17,960 nucleotides of DNA from contig JBELIG010000052.1 of NCBI GenBank assembly GCA_042091035.1, positions 1 through 17,960 on the forward strand, read 5' to 3'. Origin of the DNA: AM-2324 sp042091035 (GTDB taxonomy: Bacteria > Bacteroidota > Bacteroidia > Chitinophagales > Saprospiraceae). The notes below the pieces were generated by a model. The model saw only the letters and a program-made list of their open reading frames with translations. It was not told the DNA's origin and searched no databases. Both the position numbers and the translations under genes were made by a program. Shown one piece after another: positions 1-7,425 of the stretch (positions within the stretch are counted from its first letter, which is position 1; each line of letters opens with the position of its first letter).

Positions 1-22
1 AGAGAAATCATATACGTAGATT

Positions 23-52
23 AAAAAAGGAGCTTTAATAAGCTCCTTTTTT
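23..52. terminator. Bidirectional intrinsic terminator overlapping the smpB stop
   Basis: A perfect 13-bp inverted repeat (23-35 paired with 40-52) with the loop TAAT has a run of A on one side and T on the other, so it can end transcription in both directions. On the minus strand its first arm encodes the last residues of SmpB (Lys-Lys-Gly-Ala-Tyr), and the smpB stop lies at 37-35 in the arm/loop. On the plus strand a reading frame ending at TAA 36-38 or at TAA 22-24 could be the end of a convergent gene outside the window. Confidence 0.85.
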
Positions 53-505
53 AATTCTGTCCATCTCCCTTTTTTGATCCTTATCCTTGATAGAATCTCT
101 TTTGTTGTGCCCCTTCTTACCAGAAGCAAGAGCGATAACTAGTTTAGCAAAACCCCGCTCACTGATGAAAAGCTTGACTGGGATAACAGTATTACCCTTT
201 TCTTTAACCTTCTTTTGAATCTTTTTCAACTCCTGCTTTTTCAGAAGCAGCTTTCGAGGCCTTCGAGGTTCATGATTGTCGTATGTCCCGAATTCATATT
301 CCTTGATATAAAGATTCCTAACCATTAAACAGCTTGGATTATCAAAAGCACAATAGGAGTCTGATAAATTCACATGACCACTTCGGATGGATTTAATCTC
401 TGTACCTTGCAATTGAATACCAGCCTCAAAATGATCCGTTAGGAAATATTCATAAGAGGCCTTTCTATTTGTATACTCAGTTGTTTTATTTTTCTTCTTA
501 CTCAT
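35..505 (-). CDS. smpB: SsrA-binding protein SmpB (ribosome rescue)
   Basis: SmpB binds the tRNA-like domain of tmRNA and brings it to stalled ribosomes for trans-translation; the tagged peptides are then mainly degraded by ClpXP, whose genes are in this window. The 156-residue product has the family hallmarks: NRKA (13-16), GTEIKSIRSG (34-43), an RRPRKLLL block near 81-88, and a basic C-terminal tail from about 129 (GKKGHNKRD onward) that in known SmpB proteins enters the empty mRNA channel. Length is normal. The ATG at 505 is supported by the NRKA spacing. It is last in a row of minus-strand genes, 90 bp after the peptidase stop, and probably has its own promoter (TAGCTTTG at 557-550). tmRNA itself is not visible here. 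Confidence 0.97.
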   Translation of the reverse strand: MSKKKNKTTEYTNRKASYEYFLTDHFEAGIQLQGTEIKSIRSGHVNLSDSYCAFDNPSCLMVRNLYIKEYEFGTYDNHEPRRPRKLLLKKQELKKIQKKVKEKGNTVIPVKLFISERGFAKLVIALASGKKGHNKRDSIKDKDQKREMDRIKKGAY

Positions 506-549
506 TACTCATTCACTTCTATTATCAATACATCAACAGGCAATTAAAC

Positions 550-581
550 CAAAGCTATCGCTTACTAGGTTCAATTTACAA
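550..581 (-). promoter_or_regulatory. Candidate Bacteroidota-type promoter of smpB
   Basis: On the minus strand TAGCTTTG (557-550) matches the Bacteroidota -7 consensus TAnnTTTG exactly. A TTG at 581-579 sits 21 bases upstream, roughly where the -33 element belongs. Transcription would start near 543 and give a leader of about 38 nt before the smpB ATG at 505. This is motif evidence only. Confidence 0.4.
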
Positions 582-595
582 GTAAAAAACTTAAA

Positions 596-2797
596 TTATT
601 TTTTTGATCCTACTTCAGAGTAATCATTCTTTAGCTTCTGATCAAGAAAATCAGTCATCTTACGGAACAAATGAAAACGCGTAGGACCTCCATAGATGCC
701 ATGATTCTTATTCGGGTAGACATAAGTATCAAATTGTTTATTTGCATTTACAAGAGCACGAGTCATCTCTGCAGTATGCTGGTAATGGACATTATCATCC
801 GCTAAACCATGTACAAGCAAATAATTCCCTAAGAGTTGATCTGCAAAATTCACTGGAGAATTATCGCTGAACCCTGACTGATTCTCAGCATAGGTTCTCA
901 TGTAGCGCTCTGTATAGATTGAATCATACCATTTCCAATTGGTAACAGGTGCAACAGCAATAGCTGCTTTAAAGACATCATTACCTTTAAGCAAACATAA
1001 TGAAGACATATAACCACCATAAGACCAACCAAAGATACCGATGCGGTTAACATCAATATAATCTAAGCTTCCAAAGTATTTCGCTGCATTGATCTGATCG
1101 ATAGTTTCATAATGTCCTAATTGCTGATAGGTCATCTTCTTGAAATCTTCTCCCTTACCACCAGTTCCTCTATTATCCACACATGCAATCACATATCCTT
1201 GCTGCGCTAACATCTGGAACCACCAATAATTCTGCCCGCGCCAACTATTCACAGCCTGTTGAGAACCTGGTCCTCCATACAAATACATGAATAATGGATA
1301 TTCTTTATTAGGATCAAAATCAGCCGGTTTTATAATGTAAGCATTCAAGTCCACTCCTTTTTCGGTCGTAATAGACATAAGTTCAGCCGCATTAATATCC
1401 ATACCATCATGGATATCCTGCAAGCGTTCGTTATTCTCGATTACTCGAACTTCCTTACCTTTTCTATTGAAAACTGTATAGGACGGTGCCTTATCCAATG
1501 CAGAATGATTCAAGACATAATAATCATAAGTACTGCTAAATTGAGCCGAGTTCCATCCCTTGGCAGGTGTCATTTTTCTGCGCTTCTTACCATCCATTCC
1601 AATCTCGTAGACATAGCGTTCAGTTGAGCCTTCTTCTGTGGATTGGAAATAAATCATTTCGCTATCTTCATCAACACCATAGAAACTAGTAACTTCCCAC
1701 GGTCCTTTTGTGATTTGATCCATCAATTTACCTGACATATCATATCTATAAACATGATTATATCCATCCATTTCGGAAGTCCAAACAAATGATTTCCCAT
1801 CCTTTAAGAAAGTCAGATTATCTGTGACATCGATATAATACTTGTTTTTTTCCTCCAATAAGATCTTGCTATCCCCTGTATTAGGATCTACGAGATTCAA
1901 GCTTAGTGTATTCTGATGTCTATTCATCATCGTAACACAAAGTCCATGCTCGGGATTAGCCCATTTGATTCGAGGTGTATACAATTCAGGATCTACAGGA
2001 AGGTCAGCCTGAATATTCGTCTTAGCATCCACATTGTAAATAAAAACACTAACTGTTGCATTCTGCTCACCTACCTTTGGATATTTAAAGGTTTGATATT
2101 CAGGATACATCTCGTTTTTATATACTGTCATTGTAAATTCCTTAACTGCACGCTCATCAAATCTGTAGTATCCTACATACTTACCATCTGTACTCCACTG
2201 AAAAGCTTTAGTGAATCCAAACTCCTCCTCATAAACCCAATCTGCCGAGCCATTAATCACTTCATTGAATGAACCATCAGTAGTTACCTGATCAACAGTA
2301 CCATCCTTAAGGTTTTTGATGTAAAGATTATTGTCGAAAACAAAAGCCACTTTTGTACCCGAAGGGTCGAATGAAGCGTGCATTACCTTACCCTCATCAA
2401 ATAAGGGATCTAAAGAACCATCTGCCCAGACAAAGTAGTCTGCCTTGTATGAATACCTATAAATACTCTCCGGACCAGATTCAACAAGCATTTTTTGCTC
2501 ATCTGCACTAAAGCTATATCCTGAAATACTTTCCGGTAAATCTGTGCTACTTGGCAACATATCCAAAGCAAAAAGGTCTTCAATAAACTGACCACTTTTT
2601 ATAGAATACTTCTGAACTTTATTCGATTGAAGACGGCTGTAAGATTCACCATCATTCATAAAGTTGAACCCAGGAACAGACCTAGAATAATAGCTGTAAT
2701 TCAACCAAATATCCTCAAGGCTTATATTTTTCTGTCCAAGTACAGGATTTACACATGCTCCTAGGATTAGGAGACATAAAAGTATCTTGTTAGTCAT
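596..2797 (-). CDS. dpp4: Exported dipeptidyl peptidase IV-type S9 serine peptidase
   Basis: DPP IV enzymes remove N-terminal Xaa-Pro (or Xaa-Ala) dipeptides from peptides in the periplasm or at the cell surface. The 733-residue protein has a hydrophobic export signal at 5-21 (cleavage expected before Gln22; Cys15 in LGAC could instead act as a weak lipobox). A beta-propeller of about 40-450 contains DWVYEEE (186-192), whose Glu pair binds the substrate amino terminus in DPP IV. An alpha/beta-hydrolase domain follows at about 480-730. Catalytic residues are visible: oxyanion Tyr507 (YGGPG), Ser592 (GWSYGGY), Asp668 (LADDNVH) and His699 (NKNHG). All are intact, so an active enzyme is expected. 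It lies 31 bp downstream of purA with no terminator between, so co-transcription is possible although no metabolic link is evident. Whether it is strictly DPP IV or a close S9B relative cannot be settled here. Confidence 0.93.
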   Translation of the reverse strand: MTNKILLCLLILGACVNPVLGQKNISLEDIWLNYSYYSRSVPGFNFMNDGESYSRLQSNKVQKYSIKSGQFIEDLFALDMLPSSTDLPESISGYSFSADEQKMLVESGPESIYRYSYKADYFVWADGSLDPLFDEGKVMHASFDPSGTKVAFVFDNNLYIKNLKDGTVDQVTTDGSFNEVINGSADWVYEEEFGFTKAFQWSTDGKYVGYYRFDERAVKEFTMTVYKNEMYPEYQTFKYPKVGEQNATVSVFIYNVDAKTNIQADLPVDPELYTPRIKWANPEHGLCVTMMNRHQNTLSLNLVDPNTGDSKILLEEKNKYYIDVTDNLTFLKDGKSFVWTSEMDGYNHVYRYDMSGKLMDQITKGPWEVTSFYGVDEDSEMIYFQSTEEGSTERYVYEIGMDGKKRRKMTPAKGWNSAQFSSTYDYYVLNHSALDKAPSYTVFNRKGKEVRVIENNERLQDIHDGMDINAAELMSITTEKGVDLNAYIIKPADFDPNKEYPLFMYLYGGPGSQQAVNSWRGQNYWWFQMLAQQGYVIACVDNRGTGGKGEDFKKMTYQQLGHYETIDQINAAKYFGSLDYIDVNRIGIFGWSYGGYMSSLCLLKGNDVFKAAIAVAPVTNWKWYDSIYTERYMRTYAENQSGFSDNSPVNFADQLLGNYLLVHGLADDNVHYQHTAEMTRALVNANKQFDTYVYPNKNHGIYGGPTRFHLFRKMTDFLDQKLKNDYSEVGSKK

Positions 2798-2828
2798 CAG
2801 TTTATGTTTGTTTTTTCGAATAAAACTT

Positions 2829-4103
2829 CTAGTTCATGTAAATGATCTTATCACGCTCTGGACCAGTAGATACAATGGAAATTTTACATTCAAGTTCTTT
2901 TTCCAATAACTCTAGATACTCCTGTAAGGCTTTAGGCATAGCTTCTTTTGTTGTTACGCCTTCAAGATCAGTCTGCCAACCTTTCACTTCTTCAAGTTTT
3001 ACAGTTTGGCTTTCATTACAAAGATCAAAAGGTAGATCCTTAGTCATGCTTCCATCAGCATTCACATAGTGTGAAGCATACTTGAAAGACTCAAATATAT
3101 TAAGTACATCGACTTTTGTAAGTACAAGTTGTGTTACTCCATTGATCATGATAGTATATCTCAACTGAGGCACATCTAACCAACCACATCTTCTAGGTCT
3201 TCCAGTAGTGGCACCAAACTCACCACCTTCCTTTTGAATCTCTTCTCCAACTGAGTCAAAGAGTTCTGTTGGGAAAGGACCACCTCCTACACGTGTGCAA
3301 TATGCTTTAGAAATACCAATTACTTCTTTAATTTTCTGAGGAGCAATACCTAGCCCATTACAAACGCCTGAAGTAATTGTATTTGAAGAGGTAACGAATG
3401 GATAAGTTCCAAAGTCAACATCAAGCATAGAGCCCTGAGCACCTTCTGCTAAAACCTTCTTACCTTCTTTAAGTAGTCGGTTCACATAATACTCCCCATC
3501 TACACAATGCAGAGACTTTAGCTCCGCCAAGGATTCGAACCACTTTTGTTCTTCTTCCTCCATATTGAATGTGTAGGAATCATATAGTTTCGCTAGACCA
3601 AGATGTTTATCTTTAAGTCGCTTGTATTTCGCTTCAAAATCAGGTTCAAAAAGGTCTCCTACTCGGAGTCCATTTCTTCCTGTTTTATCCATATAAGTTG
3701 GACCTATGCCTTTAAGCGTAGAACCAATCTTCTCTTTACCTTTTGCATGTTCAGATGCTGCATCAAGTAATCTATGTGAAGGAAGAATCAAGTGCGCTTT
3801 TTTTGACACCAACAAACGATCTTTATAATCTACGTTAGCATCCTTAAGAATCTGTATCTCCATTTTGAGAGTAATCGGATCGATGACAACACCATTTCCA
3901 ATTAGATTCATAAGTCCCTCTCGAAAGATACCTGAGGGGATGGTGTGGAGAACGAACTTTTTACCATCAAACTTTAATGTATGCCCTGCATTTGGTCCGC
4001 CTTGAAATCTGGCAACTAAATCATAATTATTGGCTAATACATCTACGATTTTACCTTTTCCCTCATCTCCCCATTGAAGGCCGAGGATAACATCTACACC
4101 CAT
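2829..4103 (-). CDS. purA: Adenylosuccinate synthetase PurA
   Basis: PurA joins IMP and aspartate with GTP hydrolysis to make adenylosuccinate, the first committed step to AMP. The 424-residue product is of normal length and shows the GTP-binding and catalytic loop WGDEGKGK (11-18, with Asp13 and Lys16), GGPNAGHT with catalytic His41, the IMP loop GSTLKGIGPTYMDK, TSSNTITSG, and the aspartate-loop region TTGRPRRCGW, followed by TKVDVL and STGPERDKI near the C-terminus for guanine and GTP contacts. The ATG at 4103 gives the standard distance to GDEGKGK. It lies 44 bp downstream of the Fur-family gene on the same strand, probably in one transcript. PurA is inhibited by ppGpp in other bacteria, which fits its position near the RSH gene, but that link is inference. 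Confidence 0.98.
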   Translation of the reverse strand: MGVDVILGLQWGDEGKGKIVDVLANNYDLVARFQGGPNAGHTLKFDGKKFVLHTIPSGIFREGLMNLIGNGVVIDPITLKMEIQILKDANVDYKDRLLVSKKAHLILPSHRLLDAASEHAKGKEKIGSTLKGIGPTYMDKTGRNGLRVGDLFEPDFEAKYKRLKDKHLGLAKLYDSYTFNMEEEEQKWFESLAELKSLHCVDGEYYVNRLLKEGKKVLAEGAQGSMLDVDFGTYPFVTSSNTITSGVCNGLGIAPQKIKEVIGISKAYCTRVGGGPFPTELFDSVGEEIQKEGGEFGATTGRPRRCGWLDVPQLRYTIMINGVTQLVLTKVDVLNIFESFKYASHYVNADGSMTKDLPFDLCNESQTVKLEEVKGWQTDLEGVTTKEAMPKALQEYLELLEKELECKISIVSTGPERDKIIYMN

Positions 4104-4147
4104 TGATATAAATTATTTATGGTGATTATTAGTGACTTCGAACAAAA

Positions 4148-4609
4148 TTAACTTTTTGTTTCACATTCTCCTTGACAATTTCCATAAAGGGTCAAAGAAT
4201 GATTCGTTATGTTGAATTTCAGTATATCACCCATCATATTCTTTATCTGCTGAATACGAGGATCACAAAATTCTAGAACCTTACTACAATCCGCACAGAT
4301 TAAATGATCATGCTGTTTGTAACCATAGGATTTTTCATACTGAGCAAGTTTCTGATCAAACTGATGTCTGATAATTAAATCACAATTCACTAGAAGCTCT
4401 AAGGTATTATATACTGTAGCCCTACTAACCCTGTAGTTTTGGTTCTTCATATGTATATATAATGCCTCAGCATCGAAGTGGTCATTTCTCTTATATATCT
4501 CTTCGAGAATAGCAAAACGTTCAGGTGTTTTACGAAGTGACATCTTTGCCAAATAACCTGAAAAGATGTTTTTTACTTCTTCGATAATATTTTCCTCTTT
4601 TTTCATCAT
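4148..4609 (-). CDS. Fur-family metal-dependent transcriptional repressor
   Basis: This is a 153-residue winged-helix regulator of the Fur superfamily, which represses genes when loaded with Fe, Zn, Mn or a peroxide-sensing metal. Seen in the sequence: LRKTPERFAILE (25-36) at the start of the DNA-binding domain, the recognition helix VSRATVYNTLELL (61-73), the metal-site cluster HDHLICADC (100-108), and a structural zinc site from Cys105/Cys108 and Cys145/Cys149 near the C-terminus. Two start codons stand side by side (4609 and 4606). It lies between rsh and purA; a perfect -7 box upstream suggests its own promoter. Sequence alone does not show whether it is Fur, PerR or Zur; the His-rich HDH motif is common to all three. 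Confidence 0.93.
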   Translation of the reverse strand: MMKKEENIIEEVKNIFSGYLAKMSLRKTPERFAILEEIYKRNDHFDAEALYIHMKNQNYRVSRATVYNTLELLVNCDLIIRHQFDQKLAQYEKSYGYKQHDHLICADCSKVLEFCDPRIQQIKNMMGDILKFNITNHSLTLYGNCQGECETKS

Positions 4610-4686
4610 AGATGAAGTTCGTTTACTTTTATTTCAAAAACTACTTAAATAAAGATAAGACAATTTGACTAAGCTAAATTACATAA

Positions 4687-4694
4687 CAAATTTA
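4687..4694 (-). promoter_or_regulatory. Candidate -7 box upstream of the Fur-family gene
   Basis: The minus strand reads TAAATTTG at 4694-4687, an exact match to TAnnTTTG, in the 99-bp gap after the rsh stop. Transcription would start near 4681 with a leader of about 72 nt. No convincing -33 TTG is present at the right spacing. The surrounding AT-rich bases (4687-4702) have some dyad character and could hold an autoregulatory site, but no Fur box can be asserted. Confidence 0.35.
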
Positions 4695-4708
4695 AATATT
4701 AATAGGTT

Positions 4709-6922
4709 TTAACCTGATCTCGAAACTGTTGAAACCATATCTAATTTCAGTAATGCATTAATCGTATCATTAAGCATCATCGTATTCGTAACTACAAGGC
4801 TTATTCGCCCTTCAAAGACTCCTTCCTCTCCCTTAATCGTAAAGGATCGTATATTTACTCCAAGCTGAGAAGAAATCGTATGCGTCAATTGCTCTATAAT
4901 TCCTACACCTGTATCTACACCTGTTATCTTTAAATCTACAACAAAATTTGTAGCGCCAACATTCGTCCACTCTGCTTTCAAAATCCTATAGCCAAAATTT
5001 GCCATTAAGTGGGTAGCGTTTGGACAATTAGCTCGATGTATTTTTAGTCCAGAGGCCGCGGTCAAAAAGGAGAATATAGGATCTCCATTAACAGGATTAC
5101 AACAGGAAGCAAAAGAGTATTTATAACGATCTGCAGGTTCTCCGTTAATAATAAGCTTAGACTTATTCATTTCAGGAGACCAAAATGTCGTCTCCTTAAT
5201 TTCACTTTCAAGAGGCTTCTTCACTTCCTCCTCTTTGTAAGCAAGCTTATTTACATCAACAACAAATTCTTTGAGGTCCTCATTGAGCTTGATATCTTCC
5301 ATATGGATGGCAAAATAGAGCTCTGTCCGCTTGGTAAACTTAAAATGCTTCACCAGAAAATCTACACCATCTTCAAAGTCTGCCTTTAAGTGTTTCAGTT
5401 TACGTTGTAAAGCTTCCTTCCCAAAGTCAGCTTTTATCTTTCTGTCTTCTTTAAGTGAAGCTCTTATTTTTGCTCGAGCCTTCCCAGTCACGACCATCTT
5501 TAACCAATCCTCTCTTGGCTTTTGATTCTTCTTAGTAATAACTGTTACCTGATCACCATTTCGGAGCTTGTAGCCCATTGGGACCAATCGGTTACTTACC
5601 TTTATTGCGGAGGCTTTAGAACCTACATCAGAATGTATACTAAACGCAAAATCGAGTGCGGTGGCACCTTTAGGCAATATCTTAAGATCCCCATTAGGCG
5701 TATACACATAAATCTCTTCATTGAAGAGGTTGGTTTTAAAATCACTCAAAAATTCAAGTGCATCGGATATAGGATTCTCTAGGATGTCCCTGATGTTATC
5801 CAACCAGACCTGATAAACGTCATTGTCATTACCGGAATCTTTATATTTCCAATGTGCCGCAAACCCACGCTCTGCAATTTCGTCCATACGTTCAGAACGA
5901 ATCTGAACTTCTACAAAGCGCCCCTTAGGACCAATAACTGTAGTATGCAAAGATTCATAACCATTAGACTTTGGAGTTGTCACCCAATCTTTTAATCGTT
6001 CAGGAATCGGCAAGTAAACATCTGTAATCTCCGAGTAAATTTGCCAACAAGCAGATTTCTCATTACTACGTTCAGTATTTATGACTATTCGAACTGCAAA
6101 AAGGTCGAAAATTTCCTCAAAAGGCACATTCTTGTTCTTAATTTTATTCCATATAGAATAAATAGACTTTGGTCTTCCAAAGACCCTGTAAGGAACATTC
6201 AATCGATCTAAACGAACTGTCAGAGGATGAATAAATTCATTGATATATTTAGTCCGATCTGTTTTTGTTGCCTGTAGCTTTTTAGCTATTTCGAAATAGG
6301 GCTCTTGATCCGTGATTTTCATACAAAGATCCTGGAACTCTGTTTTAATAGCATAAAGGCCTAATCGATGCGCTAAAGGAGCGTATATATAGGTAGTTTC
6401 TGCGGCTATTTTTAGTTGCTTATGCCTAGGCATGGCCCCCAATGTTCGCATATTATGCAGACGATCCGCCATCTTTATCAAAACAACACGAACATCTTCT
6501 ACTAATGTTGATAGAACTTTCTTAAAATTTTCGGCTTGTGGACTTCCTGAATCGTAAGAGCCATCCAATTTTGTCAGACCATCTACGATTTTTGCAACTC
6601 GTTCTCCAAACATTTCCTTGATCTGAACGAGTGTAACAGGCGTATCTTCAACTACATCATGCAATAACGCACAGATAACAGCTGTTGGACCTAGTCCAAT
6701 TTCTTCACTACAAATTCTCGCTACTTCTATCGGATGAAGGATGTAGGGTTCGCCAGATTTTCTGCGCTGCTTAGAATGTGCCTCTACTGCCAATTCATAA
6801 GCATGTCGAAGATTTATAGCATCATCCCCTTCCATCTTTGAATCGATGGTTTTCAGCAATTGGCGATAAGCCCGCTGGATAAGCTTTTTCTCTTCTCCGT
6901 GTATGCTAAGGACCTCTGACAT
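4709..6922 (-). CDS. rel: Bifunctional (p)ppGpp synthetase/hydrolase (RelA/SpoT homolog)
   Basis: This long RSH enzyme makes ppGpp/pppGpp from ATP and GDP/GTP and degrades it again, controlling the stringent response. The 737-residue product has an HD hydrolase domain (about 40-195) with His63, HDVVED (88-93) and MADRLHNMRT (Asp153, Asn157), so hydrolase residues are intact. A synthetase domain (about 240-350) follows with GRPKSIYSIWNK (249-260), FDLFAVRIV and TTPKSNGYESLHTTV. Then come a TGS domain (about 402-463, IYVYTPNG), a conserved Cys/His element (SFASCCNP at 603-610, HRANC at 629-633) and a C-terminal ACT domain (about 660-735). Both catalytic halves look competent, as in single-copy Rel enzymes. 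It is first in the minus-strand series; the AT-rich leader (6923-7110) carries inverted repeats. Confidence 0.97.
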   Translation of the reverse strand: MSEVLSIHGEEKKLIQRAYRQLLKTIDSKMEGDDAINLRHAYELAVEAHSKQRRKSGEPYILHPIEVARICSEEIGLGPTAVICALLHDVVEDTPVTLVQIKEMFGERVAKIVDGLTKLDGSYDSGSPQAENFKKVLSTLVEDVRVVLIKMADRLHNMRTLGAMPRHKQLKIAAETTYIYAPLAHRLGLYAIKTEFQDLCMKITDQEPYFEIAKKLQATKTDRTKYINEFIHPLTVRLDRLNVPYRVFGRPKSIYSIWNKIKNKNVPFEEIFDLFAVRIVINTERSNEKSACWQIYSEITDVYLPIPERLKDWVTTPKSNGYESLHTTVIGPKGRFVEVQIRSERMDEIAERGFAAHWKYKDSGNDNDVYQVWLDNIRDILENPISDALEFLSDFKTNLFNEEIYVYTPNGDLKILPKGATALDFAFSIHSDVGSKASAIKVSNRLVPMGYKLRNGDQVTVITKKNQKPREDWLKMVVTGKARAKIRASLKEDRKIKADFGKEALQRKLKHLKADFEDGVDFLVKHFKFTKRTELYFAIHMEDIKLNEDLKEFVVDVNKLAYKEEEVKKPLESEIKETTFWSPEMNKSKLIINGEPADRYKYSFASCCNPVNGDPIFSFLTAASGLKIHRANCPNATHLMANFGYRILKAEWTNVGATNFVVDLKITGVDTGVGIIEQLTHTISSQLGVNIRSFTIKGEEGVFEGRISLVVTNTMMLNDTINALLKLDMVSTVSRSG

Positions 6923-6944
6923 ATAAGCCGTTTATTAAATTCTG

Positions 6945-6970
6945 ATTGTTATTTCAGATTCAATAACAAT
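6945..6970. repeat. Perfect 9-bp inverted repeat in the rsh leader
   Basis: ATTGTTATT (6945-6953) and AATAACAAT (6962-6970) form a perfect inverted repeat with an 8-base spacer, 23 bp upstream of the rsh start. An overlapping alternative hairpin CAATAA/TTATTG (6961-6966 with 6970-6975) uses the same arm. A further 8-bp repeat AGTTTAAT/ATTAAACT lies at 6995-7015. They are AT-rich and could be operators, weak RNA structure or chance. Confidence 0.4.
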
Positions 6971-7109
6971 TATTGATTTTTCTTTATTGTTCTTAGTTTA
7001 ATTTGACATTAAACTATGACCCTCAATATAAACATAAAATAGCAATGAAATTATTTTCAAGCTTACAGTATTTCGAATTAAAAAAAATTGTAAAAAAAAT
7101 ATGAAATTA

Positions 7110-7140
7110 TTTCGCAATAATATTTTTTGCTCTATATTTG
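7110..7140 (+). promoter_or_regulatory. Promoter of the tRNA-Leu gene
   Basis: TATATTTG at 7133-7140 matches the Bacteroidota -7 consensus TAnnTTTG exactly. A -33-like TTTCG at 7110-7114 lies 18 bases upstream, in an A/T-rich tract. Transcription would begin around 7147, about 29 nt before the tRNA. This is the best promoter match seen in the window. Confidence 0.6.
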
Positions 7141-7175
7141 CATCGCCTTAACAGAAAGGCACATGCTTAAATGCA

Positions 7176-7257
7176 GCGGGTGTGATGAAATTGGTAGACA
7201 TGCTAGACTTAGGATCTAGTGCTTCACGGCGTGGGGGTTCGAGTCCCTCCACCCGCA
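7176..7257 (+). tRNA. tRNA-Leu (anticodon UAG)
   Basis: A complete class II tRNA of 82 nt. The acceptor stem GCGGGTG (7176-7182) pairs with CACCCGC (7250-7256), with discriminator A7257. The anticodon arm is CTAGA-CTTAGGA-TCTAG, giving anticodon UAG, which reads CUN leucine codons. A 13-nt variable arm and a T arm with TTCGAGT follow. The CCA end is not encoded (CAA follows), so it must be added by the CCA-adding enzyme. It has its own promoter and terminator and is the first element of the plus-strand half. Confidence 0.96.
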
Positions 7258-7258
7258 C

Positions 7259-7284
7259 AAATCCCCAAATTGGGGATTTTTTTG
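7259..7284 (+). terminator. Intrinsic terminator of tRNA-Leu
   Basis: AAATCCCC and GGGGATTT (7259-7266 with 7272-7279) pair around a short AT-rich loop, followed by a run of seven T to 7283. It starts two bases after the tRNA discriminator base, so tig is probably transcribed separately or by read-through. Confidence 0.8.
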
Positions 7285-7425
7285 TTTATACTACATTGAA
7301 CGATAGGATCTGTTTTACACTGTACTTGTGGGCATGAGGGGATATTAAATCTCACACGAGTATCTCTCCCTTCTAAACCTCTAACAATCGGTTTTTTAGA
7401 AATTATCTCAAAATAAATAAATATT

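Noticed and set aside
1916..2272. Plus-strand frame of 118 codons
   Set aside because: Shadow antisense to the propeller domain of the S9 peptidase; Ile/His/Cys-rich composition typical of reverse-strand reading.
4687..4708. Fur box upstream of the Fur-family gene
   Set aside because: The sequence is AT-rich with some dyad symmetry but does not match a defined Fur, PerR or Zur box well enough.
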